A stretch of 64,000 nucleotides of DNA from Streptomyces sp. M92 (GCF_028473745.1 NZ_CP101137.1:1302001-1366000), one strand, 5' to 3'; shown: positions 1 through 10,269, counted from the first letter of the stretch. Notes: generated by a model from the letters alone, not told the origin. Made by a program: numbers and translations.

Positions 1-968
1 CGCGCCACCTCCTGATCACCGGCATGGCCGGCGTCGGCAAGACCGCCCTGGCCGTCCACGTGGCGCACGCGGCGGCCGGGGACTTTCCCGACGGCCGGCT
101 CCTGGCCGAGCTGTCGGAGGCGGACGGCCGTCCCCGCTCGCCGGGTGACGTTCTCGCCGGACTGCTGCGCGACCTCGGGGAGCCGCTCGAGGAGAGCGAC
201 CCCCCGGCAGGGGACGGGGGCGGGCAGGGCGGCCGCAGGCAGTGCGAGGACCTCGTGCGGCTGCTCCGTGCCCGCACCGCGGGGCGCCAGCTGCTGGTGG
301 TGCTGGACGGCGCGGCCGAGGGAAAGCAGCTGGGCCCGTTGCTGGCCGGCCTCCAGGGCGTCGTGGTGCTGATCACCGGCCGCACCAGGCTCACCCAGGT
401 CATCGGCGCCCGCACCACGGCACTCGCACCGCTCGGTGCCGCCGCCTCCCTCGACCTGCTGGCCGGCGTCACGGGCCGGGCCCGGCTGGCCGCGGAGCCC
501 GACGCCACCGGGGAACTGCTCGGCCACTGCGGTGGACTGCCGCTGGCGCTGCGCATCGCCGGGAGCCGTCTCCTGGCCCGCCCGTTCTGGCCCGTGGCCC
601 GCCTCGCCCAGCGCATGGCGGCCCCGGAGAACCGGCTGCGGGAACTCTCCTACGGCGGCATGGACGTCGGCGCGGCCCTGCTGGCGTCGCTGTACGCCCT
701 GCCGGCGCCCGCGCGGGCGGTCCTGGTACGGCTGGCCGGCATGGGCACCGAGCCGTTCCCCGCGCATCGGGCGGCCGGGGTGCTGGGCATGACGGAGGCG
801 ACCGCGGAACAGTGGCTGGAGCAGCTCGTGGACGGTGCGCTGCTCGACCTGTGCGGCGTCGACCTGATGGGGCGGCCCTTCTACCGTTTCCACGAACTGG
901 TGGTGCTTTTCGCCGCCGGCCTGCCGGCCGCGCCCCGCACCGGCACGAGGTCGCCGGCCGCCCGGTGA
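1..968 (+). CDS. AfsR-like STAND/NB-ARC ATPase, C-terminal part (start lies before the window)
   Basis: The reading frame is open to the left edge, so the gene starts upstream. The visible part opens inside the P-loop (ITGMAGVGKTALAVH), followed by a Walker B-like LLVVLDGAAEG, a sensor-like VVLITGRTRL and the GLPLAL motif of NB-ARC ATPases. It ends soon after a segment (RFHELVVLFA) that matches the point where TPR repeats begin in the opposing regulator at 1186-4176 (RFQNLLRLFA), so it has no TPR tail. Such modules act as nucleotide-driven switches behind SARP or other DNA-binding domains. Whether an N-terminal SARP domain exists cannot be seen. The gene faces the SARP gene tail to tail and shares the terminator at 981-1026. 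Confidence 0.8.
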   Translation, partial: RHLLITGMAGVGKTALAVHVAHAAAGDFPDGRLLAELSEADGRPRSPGDVLAGLLRDLGEPLEESDPPAGDGGGQGGRRQCEDLVRLLRARTAGRQLLVVLDGAAEGKQLGPLLAGLQGVVVLITGRTRLTQVIGARTTALAPLGAAASLDLLAGVTGRARLAAEPDATGELLGHCGGLPLALRIAGSRLLARPFWPVARLAQRMAAPENRLRELSYGGMDVGAALLASLYALPAPARAVLVRLAGMGTEPFPAHRAAGVLGMTEATAEQWLEQLVDGALLDLCGVDLMGRPFYRFHELVVLFAAGLPAAPRTGTRSPAAR

Positions 969-980
969 ACGAGCCGGACG

Positions 981-1026
981 CGGCAGCGGCCCCGCCCCGA
1001 GCATGCTCGGGGCGGGGCCGCTGCCG
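981..1026. terminator. Bidirectional terminator: perfect 46-bp palindrome
   Basis: The arms CGGCAGCGGCCCCGCCCCGAG and their exact complement meet at GCATGC with no mismatch. The palindrome lies 12 bases after the NB-ARC stop on the plus strand and 5 bases after the small-ORF stop on the minus strand. There is no clear T-run, which is common for Streptomyces terminators. Confidence 0.85.
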
Positions 1027-1031
1027 TGAGC

Positions 1032-1100
1032 TCAGTGCCAGCTCTCGTCGTCGGAGCCGGTGGCCGAAGCAGTGTGCCGGTGAGTAAAGCGGAAGTCCAT
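1032..1100 (-). CDS. Possible 22-residue peptide gene downstream of the SARP regulator
   Basis: This tiny minus-strand ORF begins MDFRFTHRH and ends SDDESWH. A purine-rich GGGGGAAAACG stretch precedes the ATG, and the stop sits 5 bases from the palindromic terminator, so SARP mRNA would carry it as its last cistron. By hand count 18 of its 22 sense codons end in G or C, as expected for real Streptomyces coding sequence. I do not recognise the peptide. AfsR of S. coelicolor controls the nearby small gene afsS, but this peptide is much shorter and I see no similarity that would make it AfsS. It could be a signalling peptide, a RiPP-like product or chance. Confidence 0.35.
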   Translation of the reverse strand: MDFRFTHRHTASATGSDDESWH

Positions 1101-1185
1101 CGTTTTCCCCCATGTACGAACAGTGGTGACCGAAATCCTGGAGCACACGCTAATGCACTCGGTTTTCCCCTCATTATCGAACGGA

Positions 1186-4176
1186 TTATCTTCCCTGTTT
1201 CTCCGTCGGCCGGTTCTCCTCCGGCAGTTCGGCGAGCGCGGTCCGGGCTCTCCGTATCCACGCCTCCACACCGATGCGTTCGAAATTGGCCAGTGCTCCG
1301 AGAAAACTGCGCCGAGCCTCCTGGAAATCGCCGCATTGCAGACCGGCCGTGCCGAGCGCGAGTTTGATGCGTCCCTCGACGAGCGCGCTGTCCACCAGGG
1401 CCGCCGTCTCCAGCGCCTGCCGCAGCGTGACCCGCGCCTGCTCCCACCGTCCGGCGCCCATCCGGGCCTCGCCGAGCGCCAGCAGCCCGTGGGCCAGCCC
1501 CAGCATGTCCAGCCGGCTCCGCACGATGTGGATGACCCGGAGCAGGGCGTCCTCGGCGAGTTCGTACTCCCGGCGGGCCAGGTGCACCCGGGCCAGCCGG
1601 TGGGTGCCCAGCGCCAGGCTGCGGGCGCCGCCCTCGCCGATCGCGGCGGAGACCCGTACCGACTCCTCGCTCAGCCGCAGCGCCTCGTCGATGTCGTCCC
1701 GGTCCAGGCAGATCTGCGCCATGTTGTTCAGCGCGTGGGCCTCCGAGGAGCGGTCGCCCACCGCGCGGAAGACCTCCAGCGCCGCGGTGCTGTACCGCGT
1801 CGCGGTGTCCAGTTCGCCGCGCATCTCGTCGATCATCGCCATGTTCCGCAGCACCAGGGCCCCGCCGTGTTCCTCCCCTGCCCGTTCGTGCAGCTCCCGT
1901 GCCCGGGTGAACAGGCCGTACGCCGTGGTGAAGTCCCGCTGGCGCATTTCCAGCGCGCCGAGAGCGTGCAGCATGGCGGCCTCGCCGCGCGCGTTGCCCG
2001 CGGCGCGGGCCGCGGCCAGGGAGCGCTCCGCGCACTCGCGCCAGTCGTCGAGGTAGTTGCGGGTCTCGAAGAGCACCAGGACGCAGAGGGTCAGGTCCCA
2101 GGCGAACTCGTCCATGCCGGCGTCGGCCGCCCGGGCGACGACCGCGCTCAGCGAGAGCCGCTCGGCCTCCAGCCAGTCCAGCGGCCGGGCCAGCAGGAGG
2201 TCGGTCAGCTCCGGCGGCAGCCGGTGCGGGACGGCGGTGCCGTGGATGATGCTGAAGTCCCCGCCGAAGGAACGGCGGTGGGCCTCGGCCGCGAGGAACA
2301 GGTACGTGCGGAACACCCTGTCCAGGACGGCCCGTCGCTCCTCGGCGCTCTCGTCCTGCGCACGCTCCCTCGCGAACAGCCGCAGCAGGTTCTGGAACCG
2401 GTAGCGCGTGTGCCCCGACAGATCCTGGCCGATCACGTCGAGGAACTGCGCGTCGACCAGCTCCTCGATGAGCCGTTCCCCGGTGTAGAGGTCGGTGTCG
2501 AGCAGGACGGCGGCCATCCAGGCGGAGAAGTCCGGTACGTCCAGCAGGCCGAGCCTTCGGTAGAGCCGCGCGGTCTGTTCGGCCAGCCCCCGGTAGGTCA
2601 GTGCGAAGCTGGCGCGTACCTGCGACTCGCCCCGGCTCAGTTCGTCCAGCCGCAGCCGCTCGTCGCTGAGCCGGTCCACCAGGTGCTCGACGGTCCAGTG
2701 CGGTTTCGAGGCGAGCCGGGCCCCGGCGATGCGCAGCGCCAGCGGCAGCAGGTCGCACAGCTCGGCGAGGGTGGCGGCGGCGACCGGTTCGGCGGCGATG
2801 CGTTCCTCGCCGACGATGCCGCCCAGCAGCTCGACCGCCTCGTAGGTGGAGAGCGGCCCGAGCCGCACCCAGGCGCGCGGCGGCCAGGCCACCAGCTCCG
2901 GCAGCTGCTCGCGCCCCGTGACCAGCACACAGCAGCCGTCGCCGCTCGGCAGCAACGGGCGCACCTGGGCGTAACTGCGCACGTTGTCCAGTACGACGAG
3001 CACCCGGCGGTCGGCGAGCAGGCTCCGGTAGAGCGCGGCCCGCTCCTCCGGCTCGGCGGGTATCCGGCCCGCGGGCACGGACAGGGACCGCAGGAAGCGG
3101 CTGAGGACCTCGTCGGCGGTGGTCGGCTCCAACTGCTCGTCGTAGCCGTGCAGGTCGGCGAAGAGCTGGCCGTCGGGGAAGCGGTCCGCGACGCTGTGCG
3201 CCCAGTGGATCGCGAGTCCCGTCTTGCCGACCCCCGCGACGCCGGTGATCAGTCCGGTGGCCGGGCCGCGGGTGGCACCGGGGGTGTCGAGCAGCTCGCC
3301 CAGCAGGGCCATTTCCTCCTTGCGGCCGGCCAGCCTCGACACGTCGGGCGGTAGCTCCAGCGGGTCGCCGACCGGCGCCGGCCCGGGCACCTGGTCGTCT
3401 TCGGGGTCGGGTACCGACAGCGACCGTTCGTCCTGCAGGATGGCGTCGCGCAGTTCGGTCAGGGCGGGGCCGGGCTCGATGCCGAGTTCCTCCAGCAGCG
3501 CCCGCCGGCCCTCCTGGAAGGTCTCCAGCGCCTCGGCCCGCCGGCCGGAACGGTACTGCGCGGTGATCAGCTGGTGGCGGGCGCGTTCACGCAGCGGGTG
3601 ACGCCGGACCATCGCCGAGAGGTCGGGCAGCACACGCTGGTGGTCGCCCAGTTGCAGGCGTACGGCGGTGGCGTCCTCGAAGGCGTTGAGACGCAGTTCC
3701 TCCAGCCGCTGCGCCTCGTCCTCCACCCGCGGGCCGTCGATGCCGGCCAGCGGGCGCCCGCGCCACAGCCGCAGCGCGTCCGCGTAGGCGCGGGACGCCT
3801 CGGGCAGCCGTTCCTCGCGCACCGCCGTCTCGGCCGAGGTGATCAGCTCGGTGAACTCGAACGTGTCCAGCGTGTGGCGGCCCAGCCGAAGGAGGTACCC
3901 GGGGTGGGCCGTGACGATGACCTCCTCGGCACAGCCCGCGTTCTTGAACGCCTTGCGCAAGGCCGCGATGCAGATGGACACCTGGGTGCGCGCCGTGGCG
4001 GGCGGGTGCTCGTTCCACACCGCGTCGATCAGCGCGTCGGCCGGGACGACCCGGCCCGGACTGAGGAGCAGGAGGGTGAGAATCGTGCGGTGCCGTGGTC
4101 CGCCCAACGGCACCTGGACATCTCCGACGCGTACTTCCGGTGACCCCAGGATTCGGAACTCCAGCCGTTTCTCCAT
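1186..4176 (-). CDS. AfsR-type SARP transcriptional regulator (DNA-binding, BTAD, NB-ARC, TPR)
   Basis: This protein of 996 residues starts MEKRLEFRILG at the ATG preceded by AAGGGGAG; the open frame upstream lacks coding character. Residues about 1-100 form an OmpR-like winged helix (RHRTILTLLLLSPGRVV, ALIDAVW), and about 100-255 the bacterial transcriptional activation domain (QRLEELRLNAFEDA). A STAND ATPase follows with P-loop ITGVAGVGKTGLAIH, Walker B RVLVVLDN and LLPLALRIAG. The last roughly 350 residues are TPR repeats (HALGALEMRQRDF, LNNMAQICLDRDD). Domain order and size match AfsR, a pleiotropic activator of secondary metabolism phosphorylated by Ser/Thr kinases in S. coelicolor. It is not next to a biosynthetic cluster here, and its target cannot be read from the sequence. 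Confidence 0.93.
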   Translation of the reverse strand: MEKRLEFRILGSPEVRVGDVQVPLGGPRHRTILTLLLLSPGRVVPADALIDAVWNEHPPATARTQVSICIAALRKAFKNAGCAEEVIVTAHPGYLLRLGRHTLDTFEFTELITSAETAVREERLPEASRAYADALRLWRGRPLAGIDGPRVEDEAQRLEELRLNAFEDATAVRLQLGDHQRVLPDLSAMVRRHPLRERARHQLITAQYRSGRRAEALETFQEGRRALLEELGIEPGPALTELRDAILQDERSLSVPDPEDDQVPGPAPVGDPLELPPDVSRLAGRKEEMALLGELLDTPGATRGPATGLITGVAGVGKTGLAIHWAHSVADRFPDGQLFADLHGYDEQLEPTTADEVLSRFLRSLSVPAGRIPAEPEERAALYRSLLADRRVLVVLDNVRSYAQVRPLLPSGDGCCVLVTGREQLPELVAWPPRAWVRLGPLSTYEAVELLGGIVGEERIAAEPVAAATLAELCDLLPLALRIAGARLASKPHWTVEHLVDRLSDERLRLDELSRGESQVRASFALTYRGLAEQTARLYRRLGLLDVPDFSAWMAAVLLDTDLYTGERLIEELVDAQFLDVIGQDLSGHTRYRFQNLLRLFARERAQDESAEERRAVLDRVFRTYLFLAAEAHRRSFGGDFSIIHGTAVPHRLPPELTDLLLARPLDWLEAERLSLSAVVARAADAGMDEFAWDLTLCVLVLFETRNYLDDWRECAERSLAAARAAGNARGEAAMLHALGALEMRQRDFTTAYGLFTRARELHERAGEEHGGALVLRNMAMIDEMRGELDTATRYSTAALEVFRAVGDRSSEAHALNNMAQICLDRDDIDEALRLSEESVRVSAAIGEGGARSLALGTHRLARVHLARREYELAEDALLRVIHIVRSRLDMLGLAHGLLALGEARMGAGRWEQARVTLRQALETAALVDSALVEGRIKLALGTAGLQCGDFQEARRSFLGALANFERIGVEAWIRRARTALAELPEENRPTEKQGR

Positions 4177-4364
4177 GCTCCCCTTGATCCCCGTAGATCG
4201 CGGACAGGTGGGAGCAGTATCCCTGTCGCCGCGGAATTCGACGGATCGCCCCCAGGCACACGATACGACGGAGGAGGAAGCTACTGTCCGGTAGGAGGGC
4301 GCTAACCGGCAGTAACGGAAACAGAGTTCACGAAAAGGTGCCCCTTCCGAACGCTGCGGGAATG

Positions 4365-4385
4365 AAGCTGAGTATCGCTCAGCTT
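4365..4385. promoter_or_regulatory. Perfect 8-bp inverted repeat in the SARP/ssrA interval
   Basis: The arms AAGCTGAG and CTCAGCTT flank TATCG. The element sits about 190 bp upstream of the SARP start, in the 338-bp gap (4177-4514) that otherwise holds no gene I can support. Four Ts follow the right arm on the plus strand. It could be an operator for the SARP gene or a weak hairpin; the function is unknown. Confidence 0.35.
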
Positions 4386-4514
4386 TTCGGGGCCGGCCAC
4401 ATGTGGGCGGTGGCTGTTCCGCACGGCGCCGGGCAACGCCGCCCGACGGTTCGGCTTCCCTTGCGACCCTGCCGCTTGCCCTTGGGGCCGTCCGAGAAAT
4501 TCCACGTGCCACGC

Positions 4515-4569
4515 AAAAACGACGAGGGCGACACGGCTCGCGCTTTCACGCGGGCACATGTCGCCCTCG
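4515..4569 (-). terminator. Rho-independent terminator of ssrA
   Basis: The arms CGAGGGCGACA (4523-4533) and TGTCGCCCTCG (4559-4569) enclose an inner GC-rich stem. Read on the minus strand, a TTTTT run (4515-4519) follows the stem. It lies directly after the tmRNA 3' end. Confidence 0.8.
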
Positions 4570-4574
4570 ACCTG

Positions 4575-4972
4575 TGGAGATGGCGGGAATCGAACCCGCG
4601 TCCAACGGTGCGGAACCAGGGCTTCTCCGTGTGCAGTCCGCTTCGATTTTCTCGGCCCCGGAGATCACGCGGACAAGTCTCCGACGGGCTCAGTCACTGT
4701 TTGGTTTCCCTCTTCACCCCGTGACCGGGATCAAGGTTTAGTCCCCTAGCTGATGCCAGGATCCGGGTCGGGAACAGCCCCGGGCTGACACTCCCTTTAG
4801 TAGGAGGCTCGCTCTGCTACCTGAGATCAGGCAGCGAGGGCGAAGGCCTGCTGGGAGGAATCGCGCTTGGTGTTGGCGATTATTTTTTTCGGCCTGTGGT
4901 TTACGAGATCATGGCCGCTTCCTCGACACGCTTCCCCTGCTTCGACAGCCGCTGTCGAAACCGATCATCCCC
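4575..4972 (-). ncRNA. ssrA: Transfer-messenger RNA (tmRNA)
   Basis: tmRNA rescues stalled ribosomes with SmpB and adds a degradation tag. The tag frame at 4827-4877 reads ANTKRDSSQQAFALAA followed by TGA, the form I recall for Streptomyces. The 5' end GGGGATG pairs with CATCTCC at the 3' end to make the seven-pair acceptor stem, and the T-arm GGTTCGATTCC is present. The discriminator A at 4575 is followed by CAGG, so CCA is not encoded and must be added by CCA-adding enzyme. The span of 398 nt is normal for a one-piece actinobacterial tmRNA. The partner gene smpB lies just upstream on the same strand. Confidence 0.97.
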
Positions 4973-5033
4973 ATGTTCATTTTTCAAACCCCTCCGGGGA
5001 GGGTGCGCACACCCGCTGTGGGGTGCAGGTGCC

Positions 5034-5064
5034 ATCCTACGTGACCAACGCGTACGGGTGCCAG
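5034..5064 (-). promoter_or_regulatory. Candidate HrdB-type promoter for ssrA
   Basis: On the minus strand, CTGGCA (5059-5064) and TAGGAT (5034-5039) are 19 bases apart. They lie about 60 bases before the mature tmRNA 5' end, inside the 107-bp gap after smpB. The -10 box is good and the -35 box is weak. Confidence 0.35.
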
Positions 5065-5079
5065 CCTATTCCCGGCGCC

Positions 5080-5559
5080 TCAGGCCCGCTGCTTGCGCCG
5101 GATCGCCGAGATCGTCCGCTCCGCCTCGCGCCGGTCCTGCTTCTCCCGCAGGGCCTGCCGCTTGTCGTACTCCTTCTTGCCGCGTGCCAGGGCGATCTCG
5201 ACCTTGGCCCGGCCGTCCTTGAAGTACAGCGCGAGCGGCACGATCGTGTGACCGGTCTCCTGGGACTTGGCCTCCAGCTTGTCGATCTCCACGCGGTGCA
5301 GCAGCAGCTTCCGCTTGCGACGGGCGCTGTGGTTGGTCCAGGTGCCCTGGCTGTACTCGGGCACGTGCACGTTGTGCAGCCACGCTTCGTGTCCGTCCAG
5401 TTGCACGAAGCCGTCGGCCAGTGAGGCCCGCCCCTGGCGCAGCGACTTCACCTCGGTCCCGGACAGCACCAGGCCGGCCTCGTAGGTGTCGAGGATCTGG
5501 TAGTCGTGCCGCGCCTTCTTGTTCTGCGCGATCAGCTTGCGCCCTTTTTCCTTAGCCAT
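5080..5559 (-). CDS. smpB: SsrA-binding protein SmpB
   Basis: SmpB binds the tRNA-like domain of tmRNA and delivers it to stalled ribosomes. The 159-residue product starts [21 protein letters not shown] prefer this ATG over one four codons earlier because the family usually starts here. Family motifs are [38 protein letters not shown] and the basic tail [22 protein letters not shown], which becomes helical in the ribosomal decoding site. It lies directly upstream of ssrA on the same strand, and the S41 protease gene ends 46 bases further upstream. Confidence 0.97.
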   Translation of the reverse strand: MAKEKGRKLIAQNKKARHDYQILDTYEAGLVLSGTEVKSLRQGRASLADGFVQLDGHEAWLHNVHVPEYSQGTWTNHSARRKRKLLLHRVEIDKLEAKSQETGHTIVPLALYFKDGRAKVEIALARGKKEYDKRQALREKQDRREAERTISAIRRKQRA

Positions 5560-5605
5560 AGTGCGGTCCATTTTGGCACTACGGAGGGGGGCCGGGGAAA
5601 GCCGA

Positions 5606-6784
5606 TTACGCGGTCGGCCCCAGACCGCTCAGCACCGTCCGCGCCCGCTCCAGGGCGGCCGGGTCCGCCGGGTCGACCTCGAGGTCGGGCGTGATGCCCG
5701 TGCCGTCGACGCCGCGGCCCAGGGGGGTGCGGTAGTGCCCGACGGTCAGCTCGGCCACCGAGCCGCCGGGCAGCCGGCTCGGCATCTGCACCGACCCCTT
5801 GCCGAAGGTGCGCGAGCCCAGGACGACCGCCCGTCCGCGGTCCTGGAGGGCGCCGGTGAGGAGTTCGGCCGCGCTCATCGTGCCGCCGTCGACGAGCGCG
5901 ACCAGGGGTCTGGCGGTGTCGCCGCCGGGCTCGGCGTGCAGCGCCCGCTGGTCGCCGTCGATGTCGTACGTGGCGACCAGGCCGCCGTCGAGGAAGGCGG
6001 AGGCGGCGGTGACGGCCTCGCTGACCAGCCCGCCGGAGTTGCCGCGCAGGTCGAGGACGACGCCGGGGCCGGACGGCAGCCGCTCCACCTCGGAGCGCAC
6101 CTGCTCGCCGACGCCCTTGGTGAAGGAGGTGACCCGGACGACGGTGAGGCCGTCGGCGAGCCTGCGTACGGTCACGGGGTCGGTGGACAGCCGGGCCCGC
6201 CGCACCGTCTCGGTCCACGCGCGCGTGCCGCGCTCCAGGCCGAGGCGCACGTCGGTGCCGGCCGGGTCGTCCTCGGCGTCGCCGCGCAGTATGGAGACCA
6301 CCTCGGTGACGGGGCGCCCGTCGACCCGCTCGCCGTCCACGCTGCGCAGCCGGTCGCCCGCGCGGATGCCGGCCTCGGCGGCCGGCGAGCCGTCGCGCAC
6401 CTTGGAGACCTCGATGCGGCCGTCGCGCTCGCGGCGAGCGGAGAGCCCGACGCCGGTGTAACGGCCGTCGAGGGCGTCCTCCAACTCCTCGTACTCGCCA
6501 CTGGAGTAGACGGCGCCCCAGCGGTCACCGCTGCGGCTGACGACGCGTTCGGCGGCCTCCACGGGGGACTTGCCGTCGGCCATCGCCTCGGCAGCCGCGC
6601 GGGCGACCTCCTCGTGCCGCTCGGCGGGGACGGCCGGGCGCACCGCGTCGGAGGCGGCCTTCCGGTCGGTCCCGGGGAGCGAGCCGGTCGCCGCGCCCGC
6701 GACGAGCACGCCCGTGAACACCAAGGTCAGGGCGGCCCCGCGGCGTGGGCGGCGGGGCTGACGAAACAGGTCACGGCCTGACAT
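5606..6784 (-). CDS. S41 family C-terminal processing protease with PDZ domain
   Basis: This is a 392-residue secreted or membrane-anchored serine protease. An N-terminal membrane segment (about residues 17-36, [15 protein letters not shown]) precedes a PDZ domain (about 108-190, [12 protein letters not shown] to GDRLRSVDG) and the S41 catalytic core. The expected catalytic serine is Ser304 in GGTMSAAEL and the lysine is Lys329 in [16 protein letters not shown] is the other family signature. I chose ATG 6784 because an earlier in-frame ATG would place the ftsX terminator inside the coding region. It lies between ftsX and smpB, and a role in envelope protein processing is an inference from family and context. 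Confidence 0.92.
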   Translation of the reverse strand: MSGRDLFRQPRRPRRGAALTLVFTGVLVAGAATGSLPGTDRKAASDAVRPAVPAERHEEVARAAAEAMADGKSPVEAAERVVSRSGDRWGAVYSSGEYEELEDALDGRYTGVGLSARRERDGRIEVSKVRDGSPAAEAGIRAGDRLRSVDGERVDGRPVTEVVSILRGDAEDDPAGTDVRLGLERGTRAWTETVRRARLSTDPVTVRRLADGLTVVRVTSFTKGVGEQVRSEVERLPSGPGVVLDLRGNSGGLVSEAVTAASAFLDGGLVATYDIDGDQRALHAEPGGDTARPLVALVDGGTMSAAELLTGALQDRGRAVVLGSRTFGKGSVQMPSRLPGGSVAELTVGHYRTPLGRGVDGTGITPDLEVDPADPAALERARTVLSGLGPTA

Positions 6785-6807
6785 GCCGGTGAGTCTAGGA
6801 CAACGCG

Positions 6808-6843
6808 AGAGGGCCGCACGGTCGCTTGCCCGTGCGGCCCTCT
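6808..6843 (-). terminator. Terminator after ftsX
   Basis: The perfect 13-bp arms AGAGGGCCGCACG and CGTGCGGCCCTCT flank a 10-base loop, 9 bases past the ftsX stop. It may separate ftsEX from the protease gene. Confidence 0.7.
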
Positions 6844-6852
6844 TGGTATGTG

Positions 6853-7770
6853 TCACACCTTCAGGTACTTGCGCAGCGCGAAGAAAGCGGCCAGCGCCGG
6901 CATCAGCAGGCTGGTGGCGAGGATGAGCGGCAGCTTCGTCAGTACGGCGTCCCAGCCGATGAAGTTGATCAGATTCAGCTTCTCGGACAGGGCGAGTCCG
7001 TGATCGATGATGAAGTACCTGGCGGTCACCAGGAAGGCGCAGGCGACACCACCGCCGATGAGCCCGGCGACCGCCGCCTCCATGATGAACGGCGCCTGGA
7101 TGTAGAAGCCGGACGCGCCGACCAGGCGCATGATGCCGGTCTCGCGGCGCCGGCTGAACGCCGAGACGCGCACCGTGTTGACGATGAGCATCAGCGCGAC
7201 GACGAGCATCAGGGCCATCACCGCGCGGGCGGCCCAGTTCATGCCGTTGAGGAGCTCGAAGAGGTTGTCCAGGAGGCCCTTCTGGTCCTGCACGGACTGC
7301 ACGCCGTCCCGGCCGTCAAAGGCGGTCGCGATGACCTGGTACTTCTCCGGGTCCTTCAGCTTGATGCGGTACGACTCCTGCATCTGGTCCGGCGTGAGCG
7401 AGCTGGCCAGCGGTGAGTCGCCGAACTGCTCCTTGTAGTGCTTGTACGCCTCGTCCTGCGACTCGTACGTCACCGTGTCGACCACGGCCATCTCGTCGAG
7501 GTCGGACTTGATCTGCTTCTTCTGGTCCTCGGTCACCGCGCCCTTGGCGCAGTTGGGATCGGACTCGGCGTCGCTCTTGTTGCAGAGGAAGACCGAGACG
7601 TTGACCTTGTCGTACCAGTAGCCCTTCATGGTGTTGACCTGGTCGCTCATCAGCAGCGAACCGCCGAACAGGGCCAGGGACAGGGCGACGGAGACGATGA
7701 CGGCGAAGGTCATCGTCAGATTGCGGCGAAGACCGACACCGATCTCCGAGAGCACGAACTGGGCGCGCAT
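6853..7770 (-). CDS. ftsX: Cell division protein FtsX
   Basis: FtsX is the membrane half of the FtsEX complex, which couples ATP hydrolysis to activation of peptidoglycan hydrolases during division. The 305-residue product has the family layout: a cytoplasmic start (MRAQFVLSEIGVGLRRNL), TM1 (FAVIVSVALSLALFGGSLL), a large extracellular domain (about residues 45-170, containing the pair of cysteines in FLCNKSDAESDPNCAKG), then three TM segments and RETGIMRLVGASGFYIQAPF. It lies 32 bases downstream of ftsE in one operon. Confidence 0.97.
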   Translation of the reverse strand: MRAQFVLSEIGVGLRRNLTMTFAVIVSVALSLALFGGSLLMSDQVNTMKGYWYDKVNVSVFLCNKSDAESDPNCAKGAVTEDQKKQIKSDLDEMAVVDTVTYESQDEAYKHYKEQFGDSPLASSLTPDQMQESYRIKLKDPEKYQVIATAFDGRDGVQSVQDQKGLLDNLFELLNGMNWAARAVMALMLVVALMLIVNTVRVSAFSRRRETGIMRLVGASGFYIQAPFIMEAAVAGLIGGGVACAFLVTARYFIIDHGLALSEKLNLINFIGWDAVLTKLPLILATSLLMPALAAFFALRKYLKV

Positions 7771-7802
7771 GGCGTCTCGTTAAGCCTTTCCGTTCCTCGT
7801 CG

Positions 7803-8492
7803 TCAGTGCTGGTAGCCGTAGACGCCGCGTGCCTGGTCGCGGACGAGGCGGCCCTTCTCCAGCTCGATGACGCGCTTGCGCATCTGGTCCACGATGTTCT
7901 GGTCGTGGGTGGCCATGATCACGGTGGTGCCCGTCCGGTTGATGCGGTCGAGCAGCTTCATGATGCCGACGGAGGTCTGCGGGTCGAGGTTGCCGGTGGG
8001 TTCGTCGGCGATCAGCAGCTTGGGCCGGTTGACGAAGGCCCGCGCGATGGCGACGCGCTGCTGCTCACCGCCGGACAGCTCCCCGGGCCTGCGGTCCTCC
8101 TTGCCGCCCAGACCGACGAGGTCGAGCACCTGCGGCACGGACTTGCGGATCTCGCCGCGGGACTTGCCGATGACCTCCTGCGCGAAGGCGACGTTCTCGC
8201 CGACCGTCTTGTTCGGCAGCAGGCGGAAGTCCTGGAACACCGTCCCCAGCTGGCGCCGCATCTGCGGCACCTTCCAGTTGGACAGGCGGGCGAGGTCCTT
8301 GCCCAGGACGTGCACCTGGCCGTGGCTGCACCGCTCCTCGCGGAGGACCAGCCGCAGGAAGGTGGACTTTCCGGAGCCGGAGGACCCCACGAGGAAGACG
8401 AACTCGCCCTTCTCGACCTCCAGGGAGACGTCCCTGAGGGCTGGGTGGCTCTGTTTGGGGTAGACCTTGGAGACGTTGTCGAATCGGATCAC
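7803..8492 (-). CDS. ftsE: Cell division ATP-binding protein FtsE
   Basis: This is a 229-residue ABC ATPase partner of FtsX. It has Walker [11 protein letters not shown], the signature [14 protein letters not shown], Walker [14 protein letters not shown] and a switch histidine in IMATHD. The start [14 protein letters not shown] is typical of FtsE. Transcription would begin in the 224-bp divergent gap (8493-8716) shared with the small zinc-ribbon gene. Confidence 0.97.
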   Translation of the reverse strand: MIRFDNVSKVYPKQSHPALRDVSLEVEKGEFVFLVGSSGSGKSTFLRLVLREERCSHGQVHVLGKDLARLSNWKVPQMRRQLGTVFQDFRLLPNKTVGENVAFAQEVIGKSRGEIRKSVPQVLDLVGLGGKEDRRPGELSGGEQQRVAIARAFVNRPKLLIADEPTGNLDPQTSVGIMKLLDRINRTGTTVIMATHDQNIVDQMRKRVIELEKGRLVRDQARGVYGYQH

Positions 8493-8716
8493 GGATGCAC
8501 CACGGGTAGCCGGGGGTAGATGTGCGTGACCATACGCGAAGCGGGGTGCGGACCGCAGTCACCGGTCTGGGTTGCGCGTCAGTTGCGCGTTTTGTCCCCG
8601 CCCGCCTCTGAACGGAGGGCGCGCGGGGCTCTGCGGAACCTGGCACAGTGGAAGGGGAACGTTCACGGCCGTGTGGGCGTTGTTCCGACGGAGCCGGTGG
8701 CAAGGAGGGCGAGCGC

Positions 8717-8908
8717 ATGACGTACGACCGGTTGGTGTGCGCGAACTGCGCGGCGCCCGTGAGCGAGGGCCGCTGCCCGGTGTGCCGGGCGAACCGCGAG
8801 CGGCTGCAGCAGGGCAATCTCTTCGCGGGCCTGAATCCGACGACGCTGATCGGGCTGCTGGCGGTGCTGATCGCGGCGGTGGCCCTGCTGGCCCACCAGA
8901 CCGTCTGA
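8717..8908 (+). CDS. Small zinc-ribbon membrane protein, 63 residues
   Basis: The start ATG follows a strong AAGGAGG (8702-8708). The N-terminal half carries two CxxC pairs (CANC and CPVC, about residues 8-23), consistent with a zinc ribbon. The C-terminal half is one hydrophobic helix (TTLIGLLAVLIAAVALLA). It is divergent from ftsE and ends before a strong hairpin. I recall a small conserved protein at this position in streptomycetes but know of no function. Confidence 0.8.
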   Translation: MTYDRLVCANCAAPVSEGRCPVCRANRERLQQGNLFAGLNPTTLIGLLAVLIAAVALLAHQTV

Positions 8909-8936
8909 CACCCTCAGAGGGCGACCAGGAGACAGT

Positions 8937-10202
<1,266 letters not shown>

Positions 10203-10241
10203 AAAAAAGGCAACCGCCCCCTCCGCGGGGGCAGTTGCCTT
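10203..10241 (-). terminator. Rho-independent terminator of prfB
   Basis: The stem arms at 10207-10221 and 10227-10241 (15 bp with one G-T pair) are followed on the minus strand by a run of six Ts. It lies 29 bases past the prfB stop. Confidence 0.9.
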
Positions 10242-10269
10242 GTCGACAAAGCGCCGTACGCGCTCCGCC

